Shown here piece after piece: positions 24,385 through 33,466 of a DNA stretch of 64,000 bases (position 1 is its first letter; each line of letters opens with the position of its first letter). The stretch is from Bacillota bacterium (GTDB lineage: Bacteria > Bacillota > Clostridia > Peptostreptococcales > Anaerovoracaceae): NCBI GenBank assembly GCA_017941085.1, contig JAGAXF010000002.1, forward strand, positions 124,001 through 188,000, written 5' to 3'. The translations under genes and the position numbers were made by a program. The notes below the pieces were generated by a model. That model searched no databases and was not told the DNA's origin. It worked only from the letters and a program-made list of their open reading frames with translations.

Positions 24385-25344
24385 ATGAAAATTCAACTGG
24401 AGGCCTATGCAAAAATAAATCTTACTCTGGACGTAGGTAAGGTTAGAGAAGATGGAATGCATCCTGTGGACATGATAATGCAAATCATATCATTAAAGGA
24501 TATGGTTTCTGTTGAGATTGTTCCGGGAGAAGCTGCAGCCTCCGGTTTAATGACAGTGCTGGGCACCAAAATAAATATAGAAGGAAATAGTCCTGCCATT
24601 CCTCGAGATGAAAGCAACCTTGCCTTTAAGGCGGCTAAAATTATTTTGGAGGAGTTTAAGCCCAAGGATATTTCTGAAGTAAATATATATATAGAAAAGA
24701 ATATTCCCATTGCCGCCGGTTTGGCAGGAGGCAGCGGAAACGGAGGAGCTGTGCTCCACGGTTTAAACGCTTTGCTTAATCTTGATTTAAGTATGGAAGA
24801 ACTTTGCCGGCTGGGAGAAAGGCTGGGATCCGACGTGCCCTTTTCCATGCTGGGCCAAGCCAAAGGTAATACCAATCTTCCGGAAAAGATTCAGGAGAAG
24901 GGAGCCTATGCAGCCAGAGCCACAGGTACAGGGACCCTTTTGGAACCTTGCACCCCTTTGGATGCATGGGTATTAATATCCAAGCCAAGTATAGGAGTCT
25001 CCACCAAGGAGGTTTATGAAGGTATAGATGAATTCTTTATTGCCAGAAGACCAAACAATCAAGTAGCCCTGAAGGCCCTTAATGATAATAATATGGATGA
25101 CCTTAGATCCAATATGATTAATGTGCTGGAAAACTACACTCTGGAGGTTAAGTCCCAGGTGGCCTTCTTAAAGGACGATATGCTTAACCTTTGTGATGGA
25201 GCGTTAAAGGTGCTTATGAGCGGAAGCGGCCCCACCATCTTTGCCATCTTTAAGGATGAAAAAGACAGTAAGGCCGCTTATGAAAAACTTAGAAATAAAT
25301 TAAGTCAGGAGTACGTGGTGGAGCTTTGTCACACCATGATATAA
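24385..25344 (+). CDS. ispE: 4-diphosphocytidyl-2-C-methyl-D-erythritol kinase
   Basis: IspE is a GHMP kinase of the methylerythritol phosphate route to isoprenoids. The 319-residue protein has the catalytic Lys in AYAKINLTL and the catalytic Asp in RLGSDVPF. The ATP loop reads PIAAGLAGGSGNGGA, whereas the common form is GGGSSDAA; the Gly-Asn in place of Ser-Asp is a deviation but the rest of the family pattern, including MSGSGPTIFAIF, is kept. AAAGGA lies 12 bases upstream of the ATG. Confidence 0.92.
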   Translation: MKIQLEAYAKINLTLDVGKVREDGMHPVDMIMQIISLKDMVSVEIVPGEAAASGLMTVLGTKINIEGNSPAIPRDESNLAFKAAKIILEEFKPKDISEVNIYIEKNIPIAAGLAGGSGNGGAVLHGLNALLNLDLSMEELCRLGERLGSDVPFSMLGQAKGNTNLPEKIQEKGAYAARATGTGTLLEPCTPLDAWVLISKPSIGVSTKEVYEGIDEFFIARRPNNQVALKALNDNNMDDLRSNMINVLENYTLEVKSQVAFLKDDMLNLCDGALKVLMSGSGPTIFAIFKDEKDSKAAYEKLRNKLSQEYVVELCHTMI

Positions 25345-25368
25345 AACGGGCTTCTCCCGGTTTTCCTT
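25343..25368. terminator. Short hairpin between convergent ispE and htrA
   Basis: AAAACGGG and CCCGGTTTT pair around a five-base loop with one bulged G. The flanking A and T runs would let it work in both directions. Confidence 0.5.
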
Positions 25369-25376
25369 CAAAGGCT

Positions 25377-26600
25377 TCAATCAGCCTCTGTTAAAATTGT
25401 TTTAATCTCCATGGTCTCACCATTTCTGATAATAGTGAGAGTAACTTCATCTCCCGGACTATACTGATTAATTGCTGCCGTAAGAGTAGCCCTGGATGTA
25501 ATCTCCTTATCGTTTACCTTTGAAATAATGTCATTGGCCTTAAGACCTGCAGCCTTGGCTTCCATTCCCGTTACTTCAACAATATATATCCCCGGTTCAC
25601 TGTAGCCATATTGTCTGGCGATAATCTCAGAAGTGGCATCGATTACGGAAACCCCGATTAAAGGCCTTTCGGTTACTTTGCCGTTTTCAATAATGTCCTT
25701 TGCTATGGCTGCTGCGTCGTTAACTGGAATTGCAAAGCCCAAGCCCTCCACATCGGAGCCTATGGATTTTGCCACCACCACTCCTATTAGATTACCATAA
25801 CCATCAAAGAGACCTCCTCCGGAGTTTCCCGGATTGATAGAAGCATCTGTCTGAAGGAGATTCATAAGCTTTCCGTCCAGTTCCAATTCTCTGTCCAGAG
25901 AGCTGATAATACCAACGCTGGCGGAACCACCCAGCTTGCCTAAGGGGTTGCCGATGGCTACTGCCAAATCCCCTACAGTAAGTTCTTCAGAATTGCCGTA
26001 GGTAACAGCGGTATAGCCGGTTCCGTCAATTTTAAGAACGGCAATATCCGTTAGCTCGTCGCCGCCAATTATCTTTGCGTCGTGCTGAGTTCCGTCTCGG
26101 GTAATAACGGAAATGGTCTTGGCGTCTTCAATTACGTGGTAACAGGTAAGAATATATCCTTCGGAATCGATAATTACTCCGGAGCCTGCTCCCTGAGTTA
26201 CATAATTCATTATCCAGGATCCGGTGGCCACAGCTTCTGTTTGAATTTCCACCACCGCATTTTCGTTCATGGCAACTATTTCTTCTATGGACTTTGTAGT
26301 GTCCGTGGAGCTGGCCAAGGTATAATTGGTGGCGGATATGGTGTTGGTTCCCGGTCCATTTTTGTTAAAGGCTCCCAGGAGAGAAAGACCACCAATAGTT
26401 AATCCGGAGGTAAAGAGCATGCAGCAAATGAGCCCAAGAATAAAACCCTTCTTTGTTACATAACCGGACTTGGTCCTTCTGTTTCTGGATCTTATGGCGG
26501 GAGGTCTAGTGCCTAAATCTGGCTGATAGTCATAGTGGAAATAGTCCTGCCTATCCAGATTATTATTATTGTTGTTTTCGTTATTTTCCCAATAATTCAT
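25377..26600 (-). CDS. htrA: HtrA/DegP-like membrane-anchored serine protease
   Basis: The 407-residue protein has an Asn-rich cytoplasmic N-terminus, one membrane helix (about 50-75), a trypsin-like domain with His in ILTCYHVIE, Asp in DELTDIAVLKI and Ser in NPGNSGGGL, and one C-terminal PDZ domain (GVSVIDATSE to the end). This is the layout of Firmicute HtrA proteases that handle misfolded exported proteins. GAGGGTG precedes the start. It diverges from ddl. Confidence 0.93.
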   Translation of the reverse strand: MNYWENNENNNNNNLDRQDYFHYDYQPDLGTRPPAIRSRNRRTKSGYVTKKGFILGLICCMLFTSGLTIGGLSLLGAFNKNGPGTNTISATNYTLASSTDTTKSIEEIVAMNENAVVEIQTEAVATGSWIMNYVTQGAGSGVIIDSEGYILTCYHVIEDAKTISVITRDGTQHDAKIIGGDELTDIAVLKIDGTGYTAVTYGNSEELTVGDLAVAIGNPLGKLGGSASVGIISSLDRELELDGKLMNLLQTDASINPGNSGGGLFDGYGNLIGVVVAKSIGSDVEGLGFAIPVNDAAAIAKDIIENGKVTERPLIGVSVIDATSEIIARQYGYSEPGIYIVEVTGMEAKAAGLKANDIISKVNDKEITSRATLTAAINQYSPGDEVTLTIIRNGETMEIKTILTEAD

Positions 26601-26767
26601 CTATAACACCCTCTTTGCTATTAAATATATAAAGCTCTTTTGATAATATACCACAATACAGTAAAGAACTTAATTTTAATTAAAATATACCCGGGAATTG
26701 TGACTTTTATGTGTCAAAATTGTATGTGGTATGATAAAATATTAAATCGAGAATGTGAGGACCAATT

Positions 26768-27823
26768 ATGAGAAAAATAGGGGTAATTTTTGGCGGAAGA
26801 TCCGGAGAACATGACATTTCTCTAATGTCAGCCAGCGCCGTTCTTCAGGCCATGGATAAGAAAAAATACATACCCGTTCCCATAGGCATCGACAGAGATG
26901 GAAACTGGTATTTGGCAGACAGCAAGCTAGAAACCATAGAAAAAGAAGTCTGGATTAAGAAGGCAAAGCCCCTGGATCCCTGGACCCTTAAGAAGCATGT
27001 GGATTTTGTTTTTCCGGTTCTCCATGGAACCATGGGAGAGGATGGAACCCTTCAGGGCTTAATGGAGCTGCTGGATATTCCCTATGCCGGCTCCGGAGTA
27101 CTGGGCTCCGCCCTTTGTATGGACAAGGCCTCTACCAAAGACATCTGCGCCAAAAATGGAATACCCACATGTAAGTACAAGCTGGTTCTTGCAGAAGATT
27201 TAGACAGTAATATCGCGGGTATAGTTAAGGAGATAACGGAAGAGTTCCAAGGAGCCTTCTTTGTTAAACCCGCCAACGCAGGCTCCAGCCTGGGAATAAC
27301 CAAGGTGGAAGATCCTATGGACATAGGTAAAGCCCTGGCCCTGGCAGGAAGCTTTGACAGAAGAATCCTGGTGGAGGAAGCCATTGAAGGAAGAGAAATA
27401 GAAACGGGAGTCATCGGAAACGAAAATCCTCAAGCCTCCTATCCGGGAGAAGTAACCAAGGGTGAATCCTACGAATACTATGACTTTGAAGCCAAGTATT
27501 CCGACTCCTCCGGCACCAGACTGGATATACCGGCGGATCTTCCAACAAAGACGGCAAACAGAGTGAGAAAGATTGCCGTTAAAGCCTACAGAGCTTGCGA
27601 TTGCTCCGGCTTTGCTCGAGTGGATTTTTTCATAGAAAAGAAAACCGGAAGGATTCTATTAAATGAAATCAATACCATTCCGGGACTTACTAAATACAGC
27701 CTCTTCCCTTTGATGTGGGAGGCCACAGGGGTGGAGTTCACGGAACTTATAGATAAGATAGTGGAGTATGGAGATGAAAGATATAACCATAAAAATAACC
27801 GGCAGACGTTACGCCGAAGGTGA
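26768..27823 (+). CDS. ddl: D-alanine--D-alanine ligase
   Basis: Ddl joins two D-alanines for peptidoglycan. The 351-residue ATP-grasp protein has GGRSGEHDISLMSA near the N-terminus, LHGTMGEDGTLQG, VKPANAGSSLGI and NEINTIPGLT. D-alanine is also an end product of the ornithine pathway in this window, so the two may share a pool; that is inference. GTGAGG precedes the ATG. Its end overlaps the next gene by about 50 bases. Confidence 0.95.
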   Translation: MRKIGVIFGGRSGEHDISLMSASAVLQAMDKKKYIPVPIGIDRDGNWYLADSKLETIEKEVWIKKAKPLDPWTLKKHVDFVFPVLHGTMGEDGTLQGLMELLDIPYAGSGVLGSALCMDKASTKDICAKNGIPTCKYKLVLAEDLDSNIAGIVKEITEEFQGAFFVKPANAGSSLGITKVEDPMDIGKALALAGSFDRRILVEEAIEGREIETGVIGNENPQASYPGEVTKGESYEYYDFEAKYSDSSGTRLDIPADLPTKTANRVRKIAVKAYRACDCSGFARVDFFIEKKTGRILLNEINTIPGLTKYSLFPLMWEATGVEFTELIDKIVEYGDERYNHKNNRQTLRRR

Positions 27824-28205
27824 ATTAGAAGACGAAATGGAATTTGTAAGCGATGCCAAGATGTATGAAAGGGCAGGCGCCAGATATTTGCTGTACGAAG
27901 AAAGTGAGTTCTCCGGATTCCCGGGTTGCAAAACCTCCCTTAAGCTAACGGACAGCAGCATTAGAATGAAAAGAATAGGTGGAGAAGAAGGAGGCTATGG
28001 AACGGACCTGGTGTTTGAAAAGGGTAAGCGTTTCACCAGCATCTATGAAACTCCCTATGGCTCCATAGATATGGAGGTACTTACAACGGACATAAAAACT
28101 GACCTTAACAAGGAGGGGTATGGAAGAATTGTTCTAGGCTATGACATAAGCCTGAAGGGTTTGGAAGAAGGTCGCAACGAACTGGATATTGAGATAATGC
28201 AATAG
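27768..28205 (+). CDS. DUF1934 (YwiB-like) beta-barrel protein
   Basis: The 145-residue product (143 if the second ATG at 27774 is used) fits DUF1934: an N-terminal strand region ITIKITGRR, the conserved [12 protein letters not shown] and [22 protein letters not shown]. Members are small calycin-like barrels of unknown function. It overlaps ddl by 56 bases in another frame and is followed by the DUF1846 gene, suggesting one operon. Confidence 0.8.
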   Translation: MEMKDITIKITGRRYAEGELEDEMEFVSDAKMYERAGARYLLYEESEFSGFPGCKTSLKLTDSSIRMKRIGGEEGGYGTDLVFEKGKRFTSIYETPYGSIDMEVLTTDIKTDLNKEGYGRIVLGYDISLKGLEEGRNELDIEIMQ

Positions 28206-28227
28206 AAAAAGCGAAAGAGAGAGGACA

Positions 28228-29742
28228 ATGTCGAAAATAGGCTTTGATGCGGAAAGGTATATTACAGAACAGTCTCAGTATATTCTTCAGCGAATCAACA
28301 AAGGACAGGGAGATAGGCTTTACCTGGAATTTGGCGGCAAATTAGTTCACGACAAACATGCCATGAGAGTGCTGCCGGGATTCGACGAAAACGCCAAAAT
28401 AAATCTGCTTCAAAAAATGAAGGACCAAGTGGAGGTAATTATCTGCATATATGCAGGGGACATTACCACCAACAAAACTCGACATGATTTTGGAATCACT
28501 TACGATCAGGAAGTGCTTCGTCTTATAGACACTTTTAGACAATATGATCTAAAGGTAAACAGCGTAGTGGTAACCAGATACCAGCCTCAGCCAACGGTAG
28601 ATATGTTTATAAACAAGCTGGAGCAAAGAGGTATCAAAACCTACAAACATTTTTTCACCAAGGGATATCCCACAGATGTAGATACAATTGTTAGCGAGGA
28701 AGGATATGGAGCCAACCCCTATATAGAGGTTGAGCGTCCTTTGATTGTGGTAACGGGACCCGGTGGCGGCTCAGGAAAACTGGCCACCTGCCTTTCCCAG
28801 CTTTACCATGAATACATGAAGGGAAGAAAGGCCAGATATGCCAAGTTTGAAACCTTCCCGGTTTGGAACCTTCCATTAAAGCATCCCGTTAACCTGGCCT
28901 ATGAGGCAGCTACCGTAGATCTAAAGGATGTTAATATGATCGACTCCTTCCATCTGGATGCCTACGGAGATCGAGCAGTAAACTACAATAGAGACATAGA
29001 AGTCTTTCCTGTAATTAAGCGAATAATAGAAAAGATTACGGGAGAAGAATCGGAATACAAATCCCCAACAGACATGGGGGTTAATAGAGTAGGGGTCTGC
29101 ATTACCGACGACGACGTATGTAAAGAAGCCGCCTGTCAGGAAATCATCAGAAGGTTCCTTATTGCTAAATGCGAATTCAGAAAGGGCAAAATCAGCGCAG
29201 AGCAATTAAACAGAGCGGAGCTTCTGGTAAAGGAAGTTGGTAAGAACGTTTCCGACCGAGTGGTGGTACAAGCGGCAAGGGACTACATTGAAGAGAAACG
29301 AGAGGCAGGCTGTGAAGATCCCAATCTGGTAGGCATGGCCATTGAAATGCCGGATGGAACTATTGTAACCGGAAGAAGTTCAGAGCTAATGGTGGCAGCT
29401 GCAGCGGCAGTCTTAAATGCCACCAAGAGACTTGCTCACTTTGATGATGAGCTTCTCATGATTACACCCCACGTAATAGAAACCACCCAGCGTCTTAAAA
29501 CAGAAACCCTGGGCTATGAAAAAGCAACCTTAAGCTGTGAGGAAATCCTTATGGCCCTGGCCATCTCCGGTGCCAACAATCCATCGGCGGCAGTGGCCAT
29601 GAGCAAACTCCCTCAATTAAAAAATTGCAGAGCCCACTGCACTGCAATTTTATCTGATAGAGACGAGCAGGTGCTATCTGCCTTGGGGCTGGATGTTACC
29701 TGCGACCCGGAATACGTATCCAATAACTTATACACTCAATAA
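28228..29742 (+). CDS. DUF1846 family protein
   Basis: The 504-residue protein matches DUF1846 in length and in its start ([20 protein letters not shown]) and the segment [22 protein letters not shown], a possible nucleotide-binding loop. Family members are common in Firmicutes; structures are known but function is not settled. GAAAGAGAGG precedes the start. It converges on the lipoprotein gene with a 16-base palindrome between them. Confidence 0.85.
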   Translation: MSKIGFDAERYITEQSQYILQRINKGQGDRLYLEFGGKLVHDKHAMRVLPGFDENAKINLLQKMKDQVEVIICIYAGDITTNKTRHDFGITYDQEVLRLIDTFRQYDLKVNSVVVTRYQPQPTVDMFINKLEQRGIKTYKHFFTKGYPTDVDTIVSEEGYGANPYIEVERPLIVVTGPGGGSGKLATCLSQLYHEYMKGRKARYAKFETFPVWNLPLKHPVNLAYEAATVDLKDVNMIDSFHLDAYGDRAVNYNRDIEVFPVIKRIIEKITGEESEYKSPTDMGVNRVGVCITDDDVCKEAACQEIIRRFLIAKCEFRKGKISAEQLNRAELLVKEVGKNVSDRVVVQAARDYIEEKREAGCEDPNLVGMAIEMPDGTIVTGRSSELMVAAAAAVLNATKRLAHFDDELLMITPHVIETTQRLKTETLGYEKATLSCEEILMALAISGANNPSAAVAMSKLPQLKNCRAHCTAILSDRDEQVLSALGLDVTCDPEYVSNNLYTQ

Positions 29743-29755
29743 ATACAGGCAGGCG

Positions 29756-29771
29756 CTGCACTGCAGTGCAG
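29756..29771. repeat. 16-base perfect palindrome between convergent genes
   Basis: CTGCACTGCAGTGCAG is a perfect inverted repeat in the 30-base gap between two convergent genes. In RNA a larger stem GCGCTG/CAGCGC is also possible. There is no T-run; it may block read-through in both directions. Confidence 0.6.
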
Positions 29772-29772
29772 T

Positions 29773-30576
29773 TTACAGCGCGGTAAATGCCTTAAGGATT
29801 TCGTCTGTTTTATCTTCATCAAAGGAACCAACGGTAATGCATGCAATATAGGATTCCTTCTTAAGATATATCTGCTTCTGGAACATCTTGCTTCCGTCCA
29901 TTTCAGCAGATGATACAGTGCACACTCTTGGAACTCCGGCAAAGACTGCTTCCGTAACTTCCATGTTTACGTTGGTCCAGCCCTGGGCCTCTAAGGCCTG
30001 CTTGGAGGTTTCCAAGCCGGATTCTGCCAATTCCTTTTCGGAAGCCAGAATTCCGTACATCTTACCAATGTCCTCAATAGTAATATTTATGGAATCAAAG
30101 GTAACTGCTGTGGCTGCATTGGTGGTATCCAAGGCGTAGAAGTCGATTGCAAATCCGGAGTTTTCCAGAATATCAAGAATCTCTTCATCGGAAATAGTGG
30201 ATGCCGCCATACCCATTACTTGGCCCAGCTCTTCCTTTGTTGCAATATACCAGTTTTCATTAGGTGTGGTATATTTGATTCCAAAGAAGGAATTGCTGTA
30301 GGAGGTTTCTGTGGTTTTTCCGAGGATTTCTGCAGGAGGAGTTCCTTGGAGCACTTCCTCTGTGGTGCTGGCGTCCGTTTCTGTAGAATCCTCTGCTGCC
30401 TCCGCCTCTTCCTCTGTAGTATCTTCAGTATTTTCCTCAGTAGCCTCTTCAGTGTTGCCTGCTGCTTCTTCTTCCTTTGCCATTTCTTCTAAATCGTATT
30501 TCTCGTGGCATCCCGTCATAAAAACGGTACTTAGAGCCAAGACGAGAATCAGAATTAGGCTAAGTTTCTTTTTCAT
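29773..30576 (-). CDS. Secreted lipoprotein of unknown function
   Basis: The 267-residue protein has a lipoprotein signal peptide (MKKKLSLILILVLALSTVFMTGC, lipobox FMTGC with Cys at 23), then an acidic Glu/Thr-rich linker of about 60 residues, then a folded domain of about 170 residues (SNSFFGIKYTTPNENWYIATKEELG...) of a kind often seen in Clostridial cell-surface lipoproteins. No function is recognised. GAAAGGGGA precedes the start, and the promoter carries an inverted repeat. Confidence 0.8.
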   Translation of the reverse strand: MKKKLSLILILVLALSTVFMTGCHEKYDLEEMAKEEEAAGNTEEATEENTEDTTEEEAEAAEDSTETDASTTEEVLQGTPPAEILGKTTETSYSNSFFGIKYTTPNENWYIATKEELGQVMGMAASTISDEEILDILENSGFAIDFYALDTTNAATAVTFDSINITIEDIGKMYGILASEKELAESGLETSKQALEAQGWTNVNMEVTEAVFAGVPRVCTVSSAEMDGSKMFQKQIYLKKESYIACITVGSFDEDKTDEILKAFTAL

Positions 30577-30598
30577 CTCTAATAAATCCCCTTTCTAA

Positions 30599-30632
30599 AT
30601 TGTGGCTTTCAATTAGATAAGTGTCAATCTAA
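30599..30632 (-). promoter_or_regulatory. Promoter and inverted repeat of the lipoprotein gene
   Basis: On the minus strand TTGACA (30627-30622) and CACAAT (30604-30599) are 17 bases apart. TTAGAT (30613-30618) and ATCTAA (30627-30632) form an inverted repeat flanking the -35 box, a possible operator. Confidence 0.5.
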
Positions 30633-30680
30633 CACATTTTATGCATAATTACAAGTCTCATAGCTTCAAGGCTTTCCATC

Positions 30681-32216
30681 CTATTCCAGGGCGGAAATAT
30701 CCAATTCTTCGTAGTTTTTAAGGAATTCTCCCAAAAGATCGGCAATTTTCTTTGCTCCCCCGGGGCATGAGGCCTCTATATTAAGGGGCATCAAAGGATC
30801 GTGAAGGGACTTTCTTAGGAGGGCCCAGCCCTGAATATCCTCTCCCTTAAAGTTAATTCGAACCCCTTCATAATTAGGCTCCTCCAGGGATGCAGTAGGG
30901 AAAAATCCGCTTTTAACTGCCTCTTTCAGGGCATCAATAATCACATCCCCCCTAAGGCTAAAGTCGTAATTCTTTGCCTCAAGGATATTCTCCTTAAAGG
31001 GCAACCTAAACTCCAGGGACTCCAAGGGCTCCTGCAAATCCTGGATAAGATGAGAAATACCCAGACCCTGAGAGGCCAGCTTGGCAGTATATATAACGAT
31101 CAAAGTAGCCAAATAGGCTCCGTCGTCCAGAAAATAATTCTCTTTAAAGGCAGCGTGCCCGGAAGTTTCAATGGCCAGCTGGGAATCTATTCCTTCATTA
31201 TTAAGCTCAATGGCTTTGCCAATTACGTTTCTATAGCCTCTCTTGTATCGCAAATGTTTCAGCCCCAGCTTGTTTTCCAAAAAGTCCTTCAGCTGAATTG
31301 ATGTTACACTGTCGGTAACCACCGTGGTTCCCGGATGATCCTTTGCGATTAAAGCCGCAGCAGCAGCCACTATGCCGTTATGGGCAATTTCCTTACCCTT
31401 TTCGTCAACGGCAGAGGCTCTGTCCACATCCGTATCAAAGATTATTCCAAGATCAGAGGCAGCTTCCTTTACTCTTTGGGAGATGGCCTCCATAGCTTTC
31501 CTGTCCTCAGGATTTGGCATATGGTTGGGAAAGGTTCCGTCCGGCTCAAGAAACTGAGATGAGGAAATGTCCGCCCCCAGGGGCTGAAGAACCTCCTTGG
31601 CATAGAAGCCACCGGCTCCGTTTCCTGCATCTACAGTGATTTTTATTCCCGCTAAGGGCAGTGCTCCCTTGTTAACGCCTTCTATAATAATATTCCTTAA
31701 ATGTCTGGAATAGGTATCCATCAAAGAAATAGGTGAAGAAACAAAGTTCTCTAGTTCATCAGGATCAAAGGAGACAGTTTCTGCAATCTCTATAATCCTT
31801 GAAATATCCGCCTTTTCCAAGCCGCCGTCTTTGGAGAAGAACTTCATGCCGTTCCTTTCCATAGGCATGTGGCTGGCGGTTATCATAATAGCTCCGTGGC
31901 AATTGTATTCAGGGAAAACCGTAGACATAAACATGGCAGGAGTGGAGGCCAAACCGGCGTCCAATACCCTTGCTCCGGCCTTTGCCAGAGAACTGCAAAT
32001 TGCCTGAGACAAAGCCGGTCCGGAAATTCGGGGGTCTCTGCCTACAGAAATAACCAGGTCATTTACTGAATTATCTTCTTTTTCCTTTAGAAAAGTAAGG
32101 AAGCCTTGAGCCAGTTTGGCTGCGGAGATGGGATCCAGATTAATTGGGGGGCCTAAGGGCGTTTCTAATGCAACCCCCCTTATATCGCTTCCGTTCTGAA
32201 GTTTCTTTAATTCCAT
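30681..32216 (-). CDS. Phosphomannomutase/phosphoglucomutase
   Basis: The 511-residue protein belongs to the alpha-D-phosphohexomutases. It has the active serine loop MITASHMPMERNG, the metal loop FDTDVDRASA and the sugar loop IETSGHAAF; VISVGRDPRISG lies near the start. These enzymes move phosphate between C1 and C6 of hexoses for cell-wall or polysaccharide precursors; glucose, mannose or both cannot be decided. A consensus promoter lies 205 bases upstream with a structured leader between. Confidence 0.85.
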   Translation of the reverse strand: MELKKLQNGSDIRGVALETPLGPPINLDPISAAKLAQGFLTFLKEKEDNSVNDLVISVGRDPRISGPALSQAICSSLAKAGARVLDAGLASTPAMFMSTVFPEYNCHGAIMITASHMPMERNGMKFFSKDGGLEKADISRIIEIAETVSFDPDELENFVSSPISLMDTYSRHLRNIIIEGVNKGALPLAGIKITVDAGNGAGGFYAKEVLQPLGADISSSQFLEPDGTFPNHMPNPEDRKAMEAISQRVKEAASDLGIIFDTDVDRASAVDEKGKEIAHNGIVAAAAALIAKDHPGTTVVTDSVTSIQLKDFLENKLGLKHLRYKRGYRNVIGKAIELNNEGIDSQLAIETSGHAAFKENYFLDDGAYLATLIVIYTAKLASQGLGISHLIQDLQEPLESLEFRLPFKENILEAKNYDFSLRGDVIIDALKEAVKSGFFPTASLEEPNYEGVRINFKGEDIQGWALLRKSLHDPLMPLNIEASCPGGAKKIADLLGEFLKNYEELDISALE

Positions 32217-32243
32217 AGTATCACCAGTATCACCTTTGCGTTT

Positions 32244-32381
32244 GTGCTGCGCGCCAAATCAGAGATTTGGGCAGCACATAAAAAATCCCGGAGTGCGCTG
32301 GAAGATAGGGAACCTTCTTGGACCTGCCCCGAGACCTAAGGAATTAGGAATTGATCCGGGCTAGTTAAGCCCTTCGGATCA
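32244..32381 (-). other. Structured leader of the phosphohexomutase gene
   Basis: Between the promoter and the start codon the minus-strand RNA can form TGATCC...GGATCA with inner GGGC/GCCC (32352-32381), CCTAA/TTAGG and GAAGG/CTTCC stems, a CCGGG followed by six U (32285-32280), and a 14-pair hairpin GTGCTGC-CCAAATC / GATTTGG-GCAGCAC (32244-32277) just before the ribosome binding region. No known riboswitch consensus is recognised. Confidence 0.5.
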
Positions 32382-32406
32382 GATGCAGTTTTGCATTTGG
32401 GGGTTG

Positions 32407-32516
32407 CAAAACGTTTTGTATGCCCTGATTTTAGCCCCTGCATAAGGAGGTGTCAAGACAATATGGGCAAAATCATACTTTTGACCGATGGGATATGAGC
32501 CAAAATCATACTTTTG
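32407..32516 (-). promoter_or_regulatory. Phosphohexomutase promoter with paired upstream repeats
   Basis: On the minus strand TTGACA (32456-32451) and TAAAAT (32433-32428) are exactly 17 bases apart. Two copies of CAAAATCATACTTTTG (32468-32483 and 32501-32516) lie upstream, 33 bases apart, about three helix turns. A 12-base palindrome CAAAACGTTTTG (32407-32418) sits at the expected start point. Confidence 0.7.
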
Positions 32517-32560
32517 GCCTATAAATCCCTGCATCATTAAAGTCCCAATTCCAAATAACT

Positions 32561-33115
32561 CTATTCTATAATTTCTCCGTCGGGAGTGAAGAGGTATAGT
32601 TTTTCCAAATAAATAATATCGTCTCTTCTGGTGGCATCTCCCTCTGCCAGCACAGCCATTTTTCCAACGATATTACCATCACACTTGTTAATAAGGGCTT
32701 CCATGGCAGCCAGAGACTCTCCGGTGCTTATAACATCGTCCACCGCCAGAATGCGTTTGCCTCTAATGGTATCCGCCTCTATACTTCCAACAGTGAGGGT
32801 CTGAACGTGTTCTGTTGTAATGGATTTAACCTGAACAGTTATAGTATCTACCATATAAAGCTTCTTTGCCTTTCTCAGAACCACGTAGGGCTTGCCACAC
32901 TGGCGAGCCATTTCGTAGGCCAAAGGAATTCCCTTTGATTCTGCCGTTACGATTACGTCGAATTCCGGAGCTCTGTCCAGAAGCTCTTTGGCACATTTCT
33001 CGGTAATTTCAACATCGCCGAACATTACAAAACCGGCAATGTAAAGATCGTCAGTAAGGGGACAGAGAGGAAGCTTTCTATCCAATCCTACAATGTTCAT
33101 TTCATGGAATTTCAT
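32561..33115 (-). CDS. Adenine phosphoribosyltransferase-like protein
   Basis: The 184-residue type I phosphoribosyltransferase has the PRPP loop ILAVDDVISTGESLAAME (about 121-138) and VIVTAESKGIPLAYEMA, patterns of Apt/Xpt proteins that salvage purine bases with PRPP. Adenine as substrate is the likeliest reading but xanthine/guanine is possible; a separate xpt lies at 44405. GGTAGG precedes the start. It is upstream of the phosphohexomutase on the same strand, which has its own promoter. Confidence 0.8.
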   Translation of the reverse strand: MKFHEMNIVGLDRKLPLCPLTDDLYIAGFVMFGDVEITEKCAKELLDRAPEFDVIVTAESKGIPLAYEMARQCGKPYVVLRKAKKLYMVDTITVQVKSITTEHVQTLTVGSIEADTIRGKRILAVDDVISTGESLAAMEALINKCDGNIVGKMAVLAEGDATRRDDIIYLEKLYLFTPDGEIIE

Positions 33116-33466
33116 CAGTATTACCTACCTTCACATATTTTGCCTGGGGCAAATCAATAATTCCCAACAGGGACAATCCTTGTTTTTGACCAAAACAGTA
33201 TATCACAAAATACCAAAACCAGCCACAGGAATTAAAGAAGCCATTGCGCCTTGGACAGAAGAGCAAAACCCTGGATAATCATTTATTTGTTAAATAAACC
33301 CGCAATTCGCTATTGCATAAAATAACGAAATATGGTTAAATATACAGAAAATTATTATTTTACTACGATAAAGAATGAAAGTGTTTTAAATACAAAAATC
33401 AGCAAAGTAATCAGCAAGAGGTATTCACTAAAAGAAGGAAAGTTTGCAAGGAGGAGGGCCTAAAGG
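33116..33466 (+). promoter_or_regulatory. Divergent intergenic region with cbiK promoter
   Basis: TTGCAT (33313-33318) and TTAAAT (33336-33341) are 17 bases apart, giving a leader of about 120 bases before cbiK. I looked for a cobalamin riboswitch (B12 box GCCACTG-like with its surrounding core) and do not see one. The rest is AT-rich without further structure I can support. Confidence 0.5.

Noticed and set aside
32407-32418. CcpA cre site at the phosphohexomutase start point
   Set aside because: CAAAACGTTTTG has the CG centre but lacks the outer TG/CA positions of a cre site.
33116-33466. Cobalamin riboswitch upstream of cbiK
   Set aside because: AGCCACAGGAAT at about 33222 looked like a B12 box, but the rest of the conserved core is missing.
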